The notes: generated by a model not told the origin, from the letters alone. 64,000 bases of DNA from JAJTFW01 sp903922455 (GCA_943329665.2 CALQEU020000002.1:1-64000); one strand, 5' to 3'. Shown: positions 42,891 to 52,843, counted from the first letter of the stretch. A program made the numbers and translations.

Positions 42891-45797
42891 TAGTCGATTG
42901 CCCTCGGGGTTTTCAAAAACAAATTTCGAGATTACTTCGAACAGCTCCTTTGATGTAAAAGGTTTCCCGATATGCGCATTCATTCCAACAAACAAACTTT
43001 TATCAATATCCTCTTTAAATACATTCGCAGAAACACCAATTACGGGTACATCAATATTTAATTTTTGTCGGATGATTATACTTGCTTGATGTCCATCCAT
43101 CACTGGCATTTGAATATCCATGAATACGGCATCAAATTTTTCATTGCAAAGAGTATCAATTGCCAATTTTCCATTCTCCACTACCACCACTTCGCAGTTC
43201 ATCGCATCTAATACCTTCTTGATTAGAATTTGGTTAATTTGATTATCCTCGGCTACCAATATTCGCAATCTTTTTTCAAACACAAATAATTCTGATTTCT
43301 TGGAGGTAGACATTGACACTTTGCCAAAACCGCGTTTCACTTTGATAGTAAACCAAAAATCAGAGCCAGGATAATTAAACGAAGCTAAGGTTCCAGGACT
43401 ATCAATACCTGCTGCGCCACCCATCAATTTAGCTAACTGGGAATTAATCGCTAACCCCAATCCTGTTCCACCATAATTACGAGTAGTGGAGCTATCGGCT
43501 TGAGTGAAAAATTCAAAAATGTTATTTTGCTTTTCAAAAGGCACGCCGACTCCTGAATCTGAAATTACAAACTTCAATTTCATATCATTTCCATCTGGAA
43601 TACTCATTTCGTCAACAGAAACAGCTACCACGATCGATCCTGACTTAGTAAACTTAATTGCATTTGAAATGAAATTAATAATTACTTGTCGAGTTCGATG
43701 AGGATCGCCAATTATAAACTCTGATATTTCGGCTGAGCAAACTACATTTAACAATAGACCTTTTTCTCTTGCCTGCAAAAAATAAGGTGCAACAGCTTCG
43801 TCTAACATTTCACGCAAAGAGTACGAAGTTTCTTCTATTTCCAACTTACCTACTTCAATCTTATTGAAATCCAAAATATCATTTAAAATAACCAAGAGGT
43901 TATCGCTTGATTTACGGATATGATTTAAATATTCGAAGTGCACTCCTTCAGAATCTTTCAAAAGAATATCAGTAAAGCCAATAATTCCATTTAAAGGAGT
44001 GCGAATTTCATGACTCATATTAGCAAGGAACGCACTCTTTGAGAGGTTAGCCATTTCCGCATGTTCCTTTGCTTCCTTCAGTCCAATTTCAATTTTCTTT
44101 TGAGTTGTCGTGTCCAACAAGGTACCAGCCACCATTAACAATTCTCCATAAGCTCCAAACATAGGAACTGTTCTTGCTTGCAAATATCTTAATTCACCAT
44201 TTCTGTTTACAATTCGAAAAGCCAAATCTTCTTCCTCTCCCAACACCATTACACGTCGCAAAGCTTTACAAACTATGTTTTTATCTTCCTTATAAACACT
44301 TGCTAAAAACATGCGTAAATTAAATTCCGGAGTATCCACATGCCTCTCAAAAAACAAGTTGGAAAGGTAATCAGAACAAGTAAATCTTTTCTCTTCATTG
44401 CGATATTCCCAACTACCAAGACCAGCTATTTTTTGCGCTTCTTTTAATTGAAACTCATTTCTATTTAGTGATGAATTAATTTCTAGCAAGGTTGAATTGA
44501 TGGCTTCAATCTCAAAATTCTTTGATTCAATTTCAGCATTCTTTAAACGTACTTCTTTAAACTTTTGCATCAATTCACGATTCACTCGACGTTTATCACG
44601 ATATGCTTTATAAACGATGGCACCTAAAATCAGACTAAAAGAAAGAGAAAGCACCAACCCATTTCTCATACTTATTAATCGTGAATTATAATACACCATA
44701 TTCTCATGGTTTATTTCCAGATTACCATATGAATTACTTTGGGATTTCCCATCTAAGTTAGATAATATATCACTTTGATGAAATTTGGAATTAGACTTAG
44801 CTAATTCCCATTTATAAACGAAAAAAGTATCTATGTATGCTAACACATTAGAAAACTCTCCTATTGATCGATACAATTCAGCCAATTGTTTTACAGATGA
44901 CTTTGAAAGTGAATAGTCATTTGTCAATTTCGAATTTAGCAAAGCTCTTTTCTGATAAAAAATGGCTGACAGAATATCATTTTGATGGAAACTAATTCTT
45001 CCTAATAATTGATCAATCCATATTCCAGCTACAACATTTTCTGGTGACTTAACTTTTTGAAGATCTAACAAAATATTTTCAGCAATTTGAAAGTCGCCCT
45101 TTTTATAATAAACTAGGGCTACATCAACCATACTCTCTATTTCTCCAATTTCATTTCCGATTTCTTTATCAATGGATGCCGATGCTTTTAAGTAATACAA
45201 TGCAGAATCAAATTCGTTAAGCTCTAATTTTACTTTACCAATATTGCCCATCTCCCGAGCAATTCCTTTTTGATTCTTTATACTTTGATCAATTAATATC
45301 GCTTTTTTAAAAAAATAGTTGGCTTGATTTAAATTATTCAACTCAAAATATACCATGCCAATATTATTGATGGCTAGCGAAAGTCCACCAATTGAAACAT
45401 GATCATTAATATCAACTTTCCTTCTTACAACTTTTGTATATTCTTCAATTGCATTTTTATACTGGCCTTGTGCTAAATAGCAATTACCAATATGATTCAA
45501 ACAAAATACTTGACCAAAAGAATAATTTAAACTATCCGAGATTTTTAAACCTTCGTTAGCGTACTTTAATGCTTTATTGATATCCTTAAATCTTTCAATA
45601 AAGGTCAACTTTTCTAAAATTCGTACTCTATTTGTGTCCTTAGCTGTATGAAAACTTAGTGCTTTTGTGAGCGAATCAAGCTTTCCATCTCCATAAACAG
45701 GTACAATTCCAACAAATAGATAAATACAAAAAAATACAGCTATTAATTTAATAATCAACAACTTACGCACACATGAGTTCATACAAAATTTTCGCAT
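42873..45797 (-). CDS. Hybrid histidine kinase: TPR-TM-PAS-HisKA-HATPase-REC
   Basis: 974 residues. An N-terminal hydrophobic segment (residues 13-30) is followed by about seven tetratricopeptide repeats outside the cytoplasm (60-345) and a second membrane segment (379-397). A cytoplasmic coiled coil (405-450) leads into a PAS domain (455-560), then HisKA with H596 in ANMSHEIRTPLNG. The HATPase follows with N-, G1- and G2-boxes (NFISNAIKFTKSG, SDSGVGV, GGTGLGLAI). A receiver domain has the phospho-acceptor D894 in VFMDIQMPVMDG. No separate response regulator is adjacent, so the output may go through a phosphotransfer protein or another regulator elsewhere. It overlaps ribH by 18 bases. Confidence 0.93.
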   Translation of the reverse strand: MRKFCMNSCVRKLLIIKLIAVFFCIYLFVGIVPVYGDGKLDSLTKALSFHTAKDTNRVRILEKLTFIERFKDINKALKYANEGLKISDSLNYSFGQVFCLNHIGNCYLAQGQYKNAIEEYTKVVRRKVDINDHVSIGGLSLAINNIGMVYFELNNLNQANYFFKKAILIDQSIKNQKGIAREMGNIGKVKLELNEFDSALYYLKASASIDKEIGNEIGEIESMVDVALVYYKKGDFQIAENILLDLQKVKSPENVVAGIWIDQLLGRISFHQNDILSAIFYQKRALLNSKLTNDYSLSKSSVKQLAELYRSIGEFSNVLAYIDTFFVYKWELAKSNSKFHQSDILSNLDGKSQSNSYGNLEINHENMVYYNSRLISMRNGLVLSLSFSLILGAIVYKAYRDKRRVNRELMQKFKEVRLKNAEIESKNFEIEAINSTLLEINSSLNRNEFQLKEAQKIAGLGSWEYRNEEKRFTCSDYLSNLFFERHVDTPEFNLRMFLASVYKEDKNIVCKALRRVMVLGEEEDLAFRIVNRNGELRYLQARTVPMFGAYGELLMVAGTLLDTTTQKKIEIGLKEAKEHAEMANLSKSAFLANMSHEIRTPLNGIIGFTDILLKDSEGVHFEYLNHIRKSSDNLLVILNDILDFNKIEVGKLEIEETSYSLREMLDEAVAPYFLQAREKGLLLNVVCSAEISEFIIGDPHRTRQVIINFISNAIKFTKSGSIVVAVSVDEMSIPDGNDMKLKFVISDSGVGVPFEKQNNIFEFFTQADSSTTRNYGGTGLGLAINSQLAKLMGGAAGIDSPGTLASFNYPGSDFWFTIKVKRGFGKVSMSTSKKSELFVFEKRLRILVAEDNQINQILIKKVLDAMNCEVVVVENGKLAIDTLCNEKFDAVFMDIQMPVMDGHQASIIIRQKLNIDVPVIGVSANVFKEDIDKSLFVGMNAHIGKPFTSKELFEVISKFVFENPEGNRLLLSAK

Positions 45798-45895
45798 AGT
45801 ACATTAATACGCATTTCTCAGTAAAAATGTTTCTAATTTTAGCTAGAACCTTACTCATAATTTCTACATTTATAACTTCCTAAACCGAACAAAAA

Positions 45896-46342
45896 ATGTT
45901 AAAAAAAACTAAAATCAAATTCACTCTTATTTTACTAACATTTCTTCCTGTATTAACTTTTGGACAAATAGCTAAACCTGTTAAAAGTTCAATACCAAAA
46001 GCTCCAAGTTTGAAAATATGTCATGTGCCAAGTGATTCACTCGTTTCTGCAAAAATCGCCTTAGCGGATGCTCAGTTTTGGGCGGATAGTTTGCCACTTA
46101 CCGTTATATGTAATGATGGTAGACCCTATACATTAAGTCAATTTATTTTCACAACTATTTTAATGAATCCTCTTCAAACAAAAGAATATGGTTTAGCAAA
46201 TAATGGAATTCCGATTCTTGCTAAAAAAGCAATCAATCAAATGAAAGCAGGAGACACCATCTTTCTAAAAGAAGTTAGTGGAAAAGATCAGAACGGAGTT
46301 GATTTAAAATTGCCGAATATCGTTTTTGTGATTAAGGAATAA
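45896..46342 (+). CDS. Small exported protein of unknown function
   Basis: 148 residues with a signal peptide (FTLILLTFLPVLTFGQ). The mature part has HVPSDSLVSAKIALADAQFW, a mid-region LPLTVICNDGRPYTLSQF, and a C-terminal MKAGDTIFLKEVSGKDQNG segment that resembles the last beta-strands of GldM-like or other Bacteroidota envelope proteins. The similarity is too weak for a family call. There are two cysteines. The gene is divergent from the hybrid kinase with 98 bp between and convergent with the QueD-like gene. Confidence 0.7.
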   Translation: MLKKTKIKFTLILLTFLPVLTFGQIAKPVKSSIPKAPSLKICHVPSDSLVSAKIALADAQFWADSLPLTVICNDGRPYTLSQFIFTTILMNPLQTKEYGLANNGIPILAKKAINQMKAGDTIFLKEVSGKDQNGVDLKLPNIVFVIKE

Positions 46343-46352
46343 CTTTACTAGT

Positions 46353-46790
46353 TTAAGCCTTCCAAGTTGCAAATGCCGTAGGTGTTTCTTGGAGACGCAG
46401 TTCCACGAGATAAATGTTGCTTGGGGCACTTTGTTTTAATCTTTCTACAATATCTAACAACATGTTTTCACAGGTTGGTGTGTATTTGGTAAAATATATT
46501 CTTTCAGAATCAGGAAAATCAAGTTTTGCAATGGCACTCTTTTCATGCAAAACGAGGGCATGATCAAAAAGATTTAATACGGAGTTTTGAATCCAACTTT
46601 TTAAATCAGTAAAGTCGATGATCATACCATTATACGGATGATTACTTTCATTTATGATTTCTCCTGTAATCGTTACTTGTAAATGATAGGTATGCCCATG
46701 AATGTGTTTACATTTACCAGGATAATTTTCAAGTACATGAGCGGTATCAAATGAAAATATTTTAGTTAGTGTTACATTCTCTTTTCCCAT
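46353..46790 (-). CDS. queD: 6-pyruvoyl-tetrahydropterin synthase / QueD-family protein
   Basis: 145 residues of the PTPS family, which in most bacteria makes 6-carboxy-tetrahydropterin for the queuosine/7-deazaguanine pathway. Zinc ligands are seen as FDTAHVLENY and KHIHGHTYHL (three histidines). The catalytic cysteine is either the one in YPGKCKHIHG, which fits QueD, or in CENMLLDI. The glutamate in LVELRLQETPTAFA closes the site. No other que genes lie in the window. A PTPS-III or pterin-salvage role is possible. It lies only 23 bp after the tryptophanase gene on the same strand. Confidence 0.88.
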   Translation of the reverse strand: MGKENVTLTKIFSFDTAHVLENYPGKCKHIHGHTYHLQVTITGEIINESNHPYNGMIIDFTDLKSWIQNSVLNLFDHALVLHEKSAIAKLDFPDSERIYFTKYTPTCENMLLDIVERLKQSAPSNIYLVELRLQETPTAFATWKA

Positions 46791-46813
46791 TCGATCTACA
46801 ATTACAATTTAGA

Positions 46814-48205
46814 TTAATTTTGCTCTACCAGTTCATTTTGCAAGGGCTCAAAATGCGCTGTGAAATGCCTCAAAAATTTCGTTTCCTTGGTAATTTTATA
46901 ACCACGAACATTATCTTTCTCCTTTATCAACTGTTCAAATACTTCAATAACATAGTCGAGATGACTCTGTGTGTATACTCTACGAGGCAAAGCTAATCTT
47001 ACTAGTTCACGAGTAGCAGGAATAAGTTTCCCATGTTCATCATACTTTCCAAACATAACAGATCCAACTTCGACCGATCGCACTCCGCCCACTCGATACA
47101 TCTCACCTACTAATGCCTGACCTGGATACTCATCCAATGGAATATGTGGATACATTTTGGCAGCATCAATATAAACAGCATGTCCACCAACTGGTAAAAT
47201 AACTGGAACGCCTAATTTGTGCAAATGATCACCCAAATAAGTAGTACTTACAATTCGATAATGTAAATAATCAGGATGAAAAACTTCTACCAATCCGATG
47301 GCTAACGCTTCCATGTCTCTACCAGAAAGACCTCCGTAAGTCGTGAATCCTTCAGTAATAATTAATAAGTTCTTGCAAGCATCCGCTAATTCTTCATTTC
47401 TTAAAGCAAGAAATCCGCCCATATTTACCATTCCATCTTTCTTTGCACTCATTACAAATCCATCGGCTAATGTGCAAAGTTCAATAGCAATTTCTCGATA
47501 AGTATAATTGCTGTATGCAGGTTCGTAGTGTTTCACGAAATAGGAATTTTCTGCAATCCTACATCCATCCAAAATCAATAATATTTGATGCGCTTTACAT
47601 ATTTCACTAATCTCCTTTGCATTTTTCATAGATACAGGTTGTCCACCACCACTATTATTGGTCACTGTTAAAATGACAGCTGCAATATTTTCTGCACCTT
47701 TTAAAAGGATGAGTTCCTTAAGTTGATGAATATCCAAATCACCTCTAAAATGTGGATTACTATTTTCAATTTTTACAGGGATATCAATGGCCTCGGCACC
47801 TGAATATTCAATATTCGCTCGAGTGGTATCAAAGTGAGTATTACTGATGAAAGTTTTTCCTTTTCTACCGATGGTCCCATATAAAATTCTTTCTGCAGCT
47901 CGCCCTTGATGTGTTGGTAAGATATGAGGCATCCCCGTTAAGTCACGAATTGACTTTTCAAGTTTAAACCAACTTGAAGCACCGGCATAAGATTCGTCAC
48001 CCAACATCATTCCACTCCACTGCGTATTGCTCATTGCGGAAGTACCACTATCGGTAAGCAAATCGATGATTACTTGGTCAGCAGACAATAAAAAAGTATT
48101 GTAATGTGCATCTTTCAAATATTGCACACGCATTTCTTCCGTACTCATTAAAATAGGCTCAACCATCTTAATTTTAAATGGCTCAATAATCGTCTTAAAT
48201 TTCAT
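46814..48205 (-). CDS. tnaA: Tryptophanase (tryptophan indole-lyase)
   Basis: 463 residues, PLP-dependent beta-eliminating lyase that converts tryptophan to indole, pyruvate and ammonia. The PLP lysine lies in MSAKKDGMVNMGG. Other family segments are LLTDSGTSAMSNTQW, ILPTHQGRAAERIL, SNSGGGQPVS-like TVTNNSGGGQPVSM, and GGLSGRDMEALAIGL. The C-terminal LRHFTA has a histidine at the position of E. coli tryptophanase H463, where tyrosine phenol-lyase has phenylalanine, so tryptophanase is the better call. No tnaC-like leader peptide or permease gene is seen. The gene is followed by the QueD-like gene, with which it may share a transcript. Confidence 0.9.
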   Translation of the reverse strand: MKFKTIIEPFKIKMVEPILMSTEEMRVQYLKDAHYNTFLLSADQVIIDLLTDSGTSAMSNTQWSGMMLGDESYAGASSWFKLEKSIRDLTGMPHILPTHQGRAAERILYGTIGRKGKTFISNTHFDTTRANIEYSGAEAIDIPVKIENSNPHFRGDLDIHQLKELILLKGAENIAAVILTVTNNSGGGQPVSMKNAKEISEICKAHQILLILDGCRIAENSYFVKHYEPAYSNYTYREIAIELCTLADGFVMSAKKDGMVNMGGFLALRNEELADACKNLLIITEGFTTYGGLSGRDMEALAIGLVEVFHPDYLHYRIVSTTYLGDHLHKLGVPVILPVGGHAVYIDAAKMYPHIPLDEYPGQALVGEMYRVGGVRSVEVGSVMFGKYDEHGKLIPATRELVRLALPRRVYTQSHLDYVIEVFEQLIKEKDNVRGYKITKETKFLRHFTAHFEPLQNELVEQN

Positions 48206-48337
48206 GTTGGATTGATTTTTTCGCTCTGAAATCGATGAATTAAATCAATAATTTCAAATCGTCACAAAAGAAAGAAAATAACTTTTTAATGACACTGAGA
48301 AATCCTAGCTAATCGGCTGACAAATCTCAGTTTTCTT

Positions 48338-49519
48338 TTAATTTTCTGCTTGACGGAGTTTATCAGAAAGAGAAAACATTGCATAAATAAAAATGCTTAA
48401 CCACAGTCCAGGGAAAACAATCATCCACCATGCATCAAAATTATTTTTTCCTTCTGCAATTAACCCACCCAATGTTTTAACCGTTGCAGGCAATCCAAAC
48501 CCAAGAAAACTAAGTCCAGCTTCAATGGCAATATTACCTGCAAAAGTATACAGCATATAAACCAACACTGTAGGCCAAATATTGGGTAATACTTGAACCA
48601 ATAGAAGTCTCGCACCTTTAATGCCTGACATCACTGCCGCATCCATGTAAGTCATCGACTTTATACTCTGCAATTCTGCTCTCACAATCCTAGCTAAATC
48701 CACCCATGCGGAAATTGCCAATAAAAGAATGATTGATAAAATAGAAGCTGAGAGTAATTGAATAAATGCCAATACCAAAATCACTCTGGGGATGGCACTA
48801 AATAGCTCAGTAAAACGCAAAAATATTGCATCAATAGGAATAGAAAGTTTTAAATTAGAAGCAGAAACCATCTTCCACTTCCCAATGACTTTCATCAAAA
48901 TAATAAAAACAGAAACGGAAACAATCCATCCCAACCATCCATCATCTCGACTCTCAATATTTAATAAAAGATGACACCAATAAAATACGAGTAGAAAGAT
49001 CAACAAAATTTTAACTGCGGAGAGTTTCAAGGATCCAGGTCCATACCATCCCGCTAAAAAACCAAGAAACAACGCCAAAATACTCGCAAGAAGAGTAGCA
49101 ATCACAGCGATAAACATAGATATTCTTGTACCATAAAGTATATCTGCTAACAAATCACTACCGAGCAAATTTGTACCCAACCAATGTCGCTTCTGCAATG
49201 GAATATCGACTAAACCTCCTTTTTCATTCTCGGCAAACTGTTGATCAAAAGGTCCTCGGAAACTCATGTTGAAGGGGTCGCTTTTCCCAGACGAATATCC
49301 AAATGGGGCATAGATTTCAAAACCAGCATCATTTTTTTTCAATGAAGAATTATATTCTTGATCTTGATTCAAAAATGGAAAAGACCATTCACCTTGATCA
49401 ATTCTCACCAATGGCAAATCATTAGAAATAACTGGAGCCAACAAACCAACAAGTACATAAAACACGATCACTTTCATTGACCAATGATTCCATTTCCTTC
49501 TATAATTATTCTCACCCAT
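48338..49519 (-). CDS. Peptide ABC transporter permease, DppC-type, enlarged
   Basis: 393 residues of the DppC/OppC type inner-membrane permease. After the first membrane helix there is an outer stretch (about 33-110) leading to the family motif LGTNLLGSDLLADILYGTRIS. A run of 65-70 residues that DppC proteins usually lack (about 162-228) contains two more hydrophobic segments. The standard second half follows, with FTELFSAIPRVILVLAF and the EAA loop DAAVMSGIKGARLL. It overlaps the DppB-type gene by eight bases and is the last of a three-gene operon. No ATPase gene is near, so it must share ATPases encoded elsewhere. The substrate is likely peptides or a similar solute. Confidence 0.88.
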   Translation of the reverse strand: MGENNYRRKWNHWSMKVIVFYVLVGLLAPVISNDLPLVRIDQGEWSFPFLNQDQEYNSSLKKNDAGFEIYAPFGYSSGKSDPFNMSFRGPFDQQFAENEKGGLVDIPLQKRHWLGTNLLGSDLLADILYGTRISMFIAVIATLLASILALFLGFLAGWYGPGSLKLSAVKILLIFLLVFYWCHLLLNIESRDDGWLGWIVSVSVFIILMKVIGKWKMVSASNLKLSIPIDAIFLRFTELFSAIPRVILVLAFIQLLSASILSIILLLAISAWVDLARIVRAELQSIKSMTYMDAAVMSGIKGARLLLVQVLPNIWPTVLVYMLYTFAGNIAIEAGLSFLGFGLPATVKTLGGLIAEGKNNFDAWWMIVFPGLWLSIFIYAMFSLSDKLRQAEN

Positions 49520-50900
49520 TTTTCTTCAAGTTAGAATAACGAATCAGAGGATTGACTTGAGAAGTAAACAAATCTGTTAAGGCGAAAGAGAGCATCGTTA
49601 CCAATCCAGACACAAACAACACTCCACTAATTATTGGAAAGTCTTTTTGATCACAAGCCTGCAACATCAAAGATCCCGCGCCCGGCATTGTGAAAAGAAA
49701 ATCGATAATTACGCTGCCGCCTAATAGCAACGGGAATACACTCATCCCAGAAACAATTAAGGGTACCAATACATTCTTCATAGAATAGTAAAAGATTATT
49801 TTTCGCTCTGAAGAACCTACAGCACGTAATGTCATCACATATGGTTTTTGCAATTCATCTTTCAACAATTCAAAAACCAACTGCGACAAATAAATCAACG
49901 TACTATACCCTAATGCAAAAAGTGGAATGATCAAATATTTCCATTGAAAGCAAAGCGAAAAAAACCAGGGAAAAAATCCACTATTCGTTTCCAAAACAGG
50001 CGATGCGGAAGGAAACCAATCCAACATTCTTGGATTCGCAAATAACAAAAGCAAGGCTGTTCCCATCCAAAAGGCAGGAATAGAATATATAAAAATAAGC
50101 AATGGTTTTTGAATCTTTGCATACCATTTTCTCTGATAAAACGTCAACCATCCACCCATTAGCAATGCCAGAGGAAATGTAATCACGAGCACAAAAACAG
50201 AAAGAAAGAAAGTCAATAAAAAAGGATACTTCATCATCTCAAAAACGTCACCGCCACGTGTCCATGACTTTCCAAAATCACCTTGAACAATTCCCTCACT
50301 TACAAATCCATTACCCTCCGACTTCCCTCCAAAGCACCATAAGTGAAATTGATTCTCAGCATTCCATTGAATGGAAGGAATCCATCTTTTCCAATAATGA
50401 TCATTGTGATCTGCTTTTAATTTTGACAAATTAACGAGTAAATTCTTATTAATTCCTGAAACATCGTTTTTTGCCAACATATCATCTACTGCTGTAGAAA
50501 TTCCAACCGTTTGAAAACTCGAAATGAAGATTTCATTTTCTCTGCCTTCAGCCAACATTTTAACTACTGAATACGATAAACTCGGATTTCCTGAATAATA
50601 CGACAAAGAACACAATAGAAATTTGAAATCGTTGTCTGGTAAATGAACAAAGGAATCGGGCAACAATCTACTTTCCATCGAAAAATAAAAATAAGGAAGA
50701 TGTAATCCCATTTGACGATATTGACGCTCGTAGCTTTTCGTTCTTCCTTCTTGAGAGGAAACCACTTGTGAATTATTAAACGTCAATATGTACTTAGCAG
50801 GATCGCCCGGCAGCACTCTACTCAAGAAAAAAGAAAAAAATACCAACAAGATCAAACTTACCAACGTTTGCAAAAATCTCTTGATCATTATTGACTTCAT
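49512..50900 (-). CDS. Peptide ABC transporter permease, DppB-type, with large insertion
   Basis: 462 residues, against roughly 305-340 for DppB/OppB. The N-terminal helix and the following RVLPGDPAKYIL are typical. The family stretch that should run directly from YRQMGLHLPYFYF to FGKSW is interrupted by about 110 residues (74-185) of hydrophilic, probably periplasmic sequence. The rest has five membrane helices and the EAA-like cytoplasmic loop TLRAVGSSERKIIFYYSMKN. It pairs with the DppC-type gene and the binding lipoprotein in one operon. The insertion would sit on the outer face, where the binding protein docks. Confidence 0.88.
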   Translation of the reverse strand: MKSIMIKRFLQTLVSLILLVFFSFFLSRVLPGDPAKYILTFNNSQVVSSQEGRTKSYERQYRQMGLHLPYFYFSMESRLLPDSFVHLPDNDFKFLLCSLSYYSGNPSLSYSVVKMLAEGRENEIFISSFQTVGISTAVDDMLAKNDVSGINKNLLVNLSKLKADHNDHYWKRWIPSIQWNAENQFHLWCFGGKSEGNGFVSEGIVQGDFGKSWTRGGDVFEMMKYPFLLTFFLSVFVLVITFPLALLMGGWLTFYQRKWYAKIQKPLLIFIYSIPAFWMGTALLLLFANPRMLDWFPSASPVLETNSGFFPWFFSLCFQWKYLIIPLFALGYSTLIYLSQLVFELLKDELQKPYVMTLRAVGSSERKIIFYYSMKNVLVPLIVSGMSVFPLLLGGSVIIDFLFTMPGAGSLMLQACDQKDFPIISGVLFVSGLVTMLSFALTDLFTSQVNPLIRYSNLKKNG

Positions 50901-50911
50901 CCAAATTCGAG

Positions 50912-52747
50912 TTATGGAGTAACACTTGTCTTTACGCCAATCGAATTTAACTGAAACATATTATATAAAACGCCTGGACGTTCTCCATACAATTCAGCTC
51001 CTGAAAATCTTTTATGAATTGCGGTACGTCGAACTAAGCCATAAATAAAAACATAAGGGTACTCATTATAAATTTCGGCTTGAATTCTTTTTTCCATTCC
51101 AATTCTTGCAGTCTCATCCATCGTTACTGCTAAGCTATCGATTATTGCATCTGTTTTTTCATTTCCAAATCCAGAAAAATTAAGTCCATTATCTTTCCAA
51201 CTAGAAGTGGCCCAAAGCTGCGCATAATCTTCAGGCAACGCAGAAGAATTCCACGAGCCCATAATCATATCAAAATGATGCGTGGTGCCTTTGTCGAGCC
51301 AGGTTTGCAAATCTGTCATATTCAAATTCAATTTTACTCCTGCTTGCTTCATCGATGCTTCAATCATCAAAGCCATCTCTCTCCATTCAGGAGTAGTAGA
51401 AAGAAATGTTAATTCCAATTCCAACCGAACTTTCTTTCCATCCATCATTTTGATTCGGACACCATCTTGATCACGCCCATTCCATTTTGCACCATCAAGA
51501 ATTTCATTTGCCTTTTTAGCATCTAACAAAATCAGCGGTAAATCTGAATTATAACTTGGCTTCATTTTAGCGACAGGTCCTACAACAGGTTTATTCACTC
51601 CTTTACAAACCACATCAATCATGGGTTGAACGGGTGTTAACGATGCTAATGCTTTTCGTACTTCCAATTCTGAAAGTGCCAAGGCATTATTCGACAACGC
51701 GGGTTTCGTATTCATTGCAATAAAAGTATAACCATAAACATCAACAAAGCGACCGTGATAATTTTGATTAAACATTGAATCGCCTTTCATTTCAATTAAT
51801 CCACGAGAGGAAAGCGAAGTAGAAGCATCAAACTCCTGTTTCAAAAAAGCGAGCTGTGTTGAAACGGCATCCTTATTTACTTTAAAAATTAATTTTTTCG
51901 GATGTGCTTTTTCTGCGTACACTTTTGACATATCTGTCCAATGATTTTCTTTCTTCTCCAAGATGAGCAATTGTCCTTGCTGCCATTCCTTCAAACGATA
52001 AGGTCCTAATCCCGAAATAAGTTTTGCATCGAATCCATAAGGAGGCGAATTAAAATTCGTTGACCATTCATTCAAATTCTTAAATTGATCTGCATGAAAA
52101 TTTGTATCATTAAATTGTTCGAATGAAAATTGATCCAATACATTCTTCGGATCATAAAAACTTTTTTGGATGATGGGATAGTCGGCCCACAGCGCCACAT
52201 TTTGCACATACACCTTTTTCATTCGGATTAGCACTTTTGATACAGAATTCGGAACGCGCTCTGCTTTCTCTACCAAATCGAAATACGGTTTAAACGCAGC
52301 GTTATTCGTTCCAGGATTTTTTGCTGCTTTAATTGTAAAAATTACATCATCTGGAGAAATCAAAGTATTATCATCCCATTTAATATCTTCCCTTAAATCA
52401 AAAATCAGATCCAATTGACTTTCGGAAATCTGGGGCATCGACTTACAGATTCCAGGCTGCACGGAGCCTGTACGAAGATCAGTACGCAACAATGAACCGT
52501 GGAGATACAAGAACATTTCGGAACGCACTTGAGAAGTTCCATTACAGGGATGGAGATTATCGGGCTCATTCAATTCATGAATTACGACTTCATTCTTCTC
52601 AGACCATGTATCCAAAAATGCAGACGGAGAACCCAATTCAATATAATTGCCCGATTCAACCGTTACATTCACTTTCTTTTTTGAGCCGCAAGAAAGCGTC
52701 AAGAAGAGAGATAAATGGATAAGAATTACAAAATTTATTTTTTTCAT
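50912..52747 (-). CDS. Peptide ABC transporter substrate-binding lipoprotein (SBP_bac_5)
   Basis: A 611-residue extracellular binding protein of family 5. The start at 52747 (MKKINFVILIHLSLFLTLSC) gives a lipoprotein signal with the cysteine near residue 20; an upstream ATG at 52759 adds four residues. Typical segments are NEPDNLHPCNGTSQVRSEM, LIFDLREDIKWDDNTLISPD, YRLKEWQQGQ, and ALASLTPVQPMIDVV. It is the first gene of the operon with the two enlarged permeases. It is about 80 residues longer than typical DppA. Peptides are the likely ligand, with nickel or other oligomers possible. Confidence 0.88.
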   Translation of the reverse strand: MKKINFVILIHLSLFLTLSCGSKKKVNVTVESGNYIELGSPSAFLDTWSEKNEVVIHELNEPDNLHPCNGTSQVRSEMFLYLHGSLLRTDLRTGSVQPGICKSMPQISESQLDLIFDLREDIKWDDNTLISPDDVIFTIKAAKNPGTNNAAFKPYFDLVEKAERVPNSVSKVLIRMKKVYVQNVALWADYPIIQKSFYDPKNVLDQFSFEQFNDTNFHADQFKNLNEWSTNFNSPPYGFDAKLISGLGPYRLKEWQQGQLLILEKKENHWTDMSKVYAEKAHPKKLIFKVNKDAVSTQLAFLKQEFDASTSLSSRGLIEMKGDSMFNQNYHGRFVDVYGYTFIAMNTKPALSNNALALSELEVRKALASLTPVQPMIDVVCKGVNKPVVGPVAKMKPSYNSDLPLILLDAKKANEILDGAKWNGRDQDGVRIKMMDGKKVRLELELTFLSTTPEWREMALMIEASMKQAGVKLNLNMTDLQTWLDKGTTHHFDMIMGSWNSSALPEDYAQLWATSSWKDNGLNFSGFGNEKTDAIIDSLAVTMDETARIGMEKRIQAEIYNEYPYVFIYGLVRRTAIHKRFSGAELYGERPGVLYNMFQLNSIGVKTSVTP

Positions 52748-52812
52748 TGTAGTAAGCATTGGGAATCAGACAAAGATAAAAGCAACTCCGAGCAATCAAA
52801 ATTAAAATAAGG

Positions 52813-52843
52813 TTTGGATCGCGTCTTCCTTTCACTAAATTTG
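52813..52843 (+). promoter_or_regulatory. Promoter of tRNA-Ser
   Basis: TTTG at 52813-52816 and TAAATTTG at 52836-52843 are separated by exactly 19 bases, a full match to the Bacteroidota TTTG-N19-TAnnTTTG consensus. The -7 box ends eight bases before the tRNA. Confidence 0.8.
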
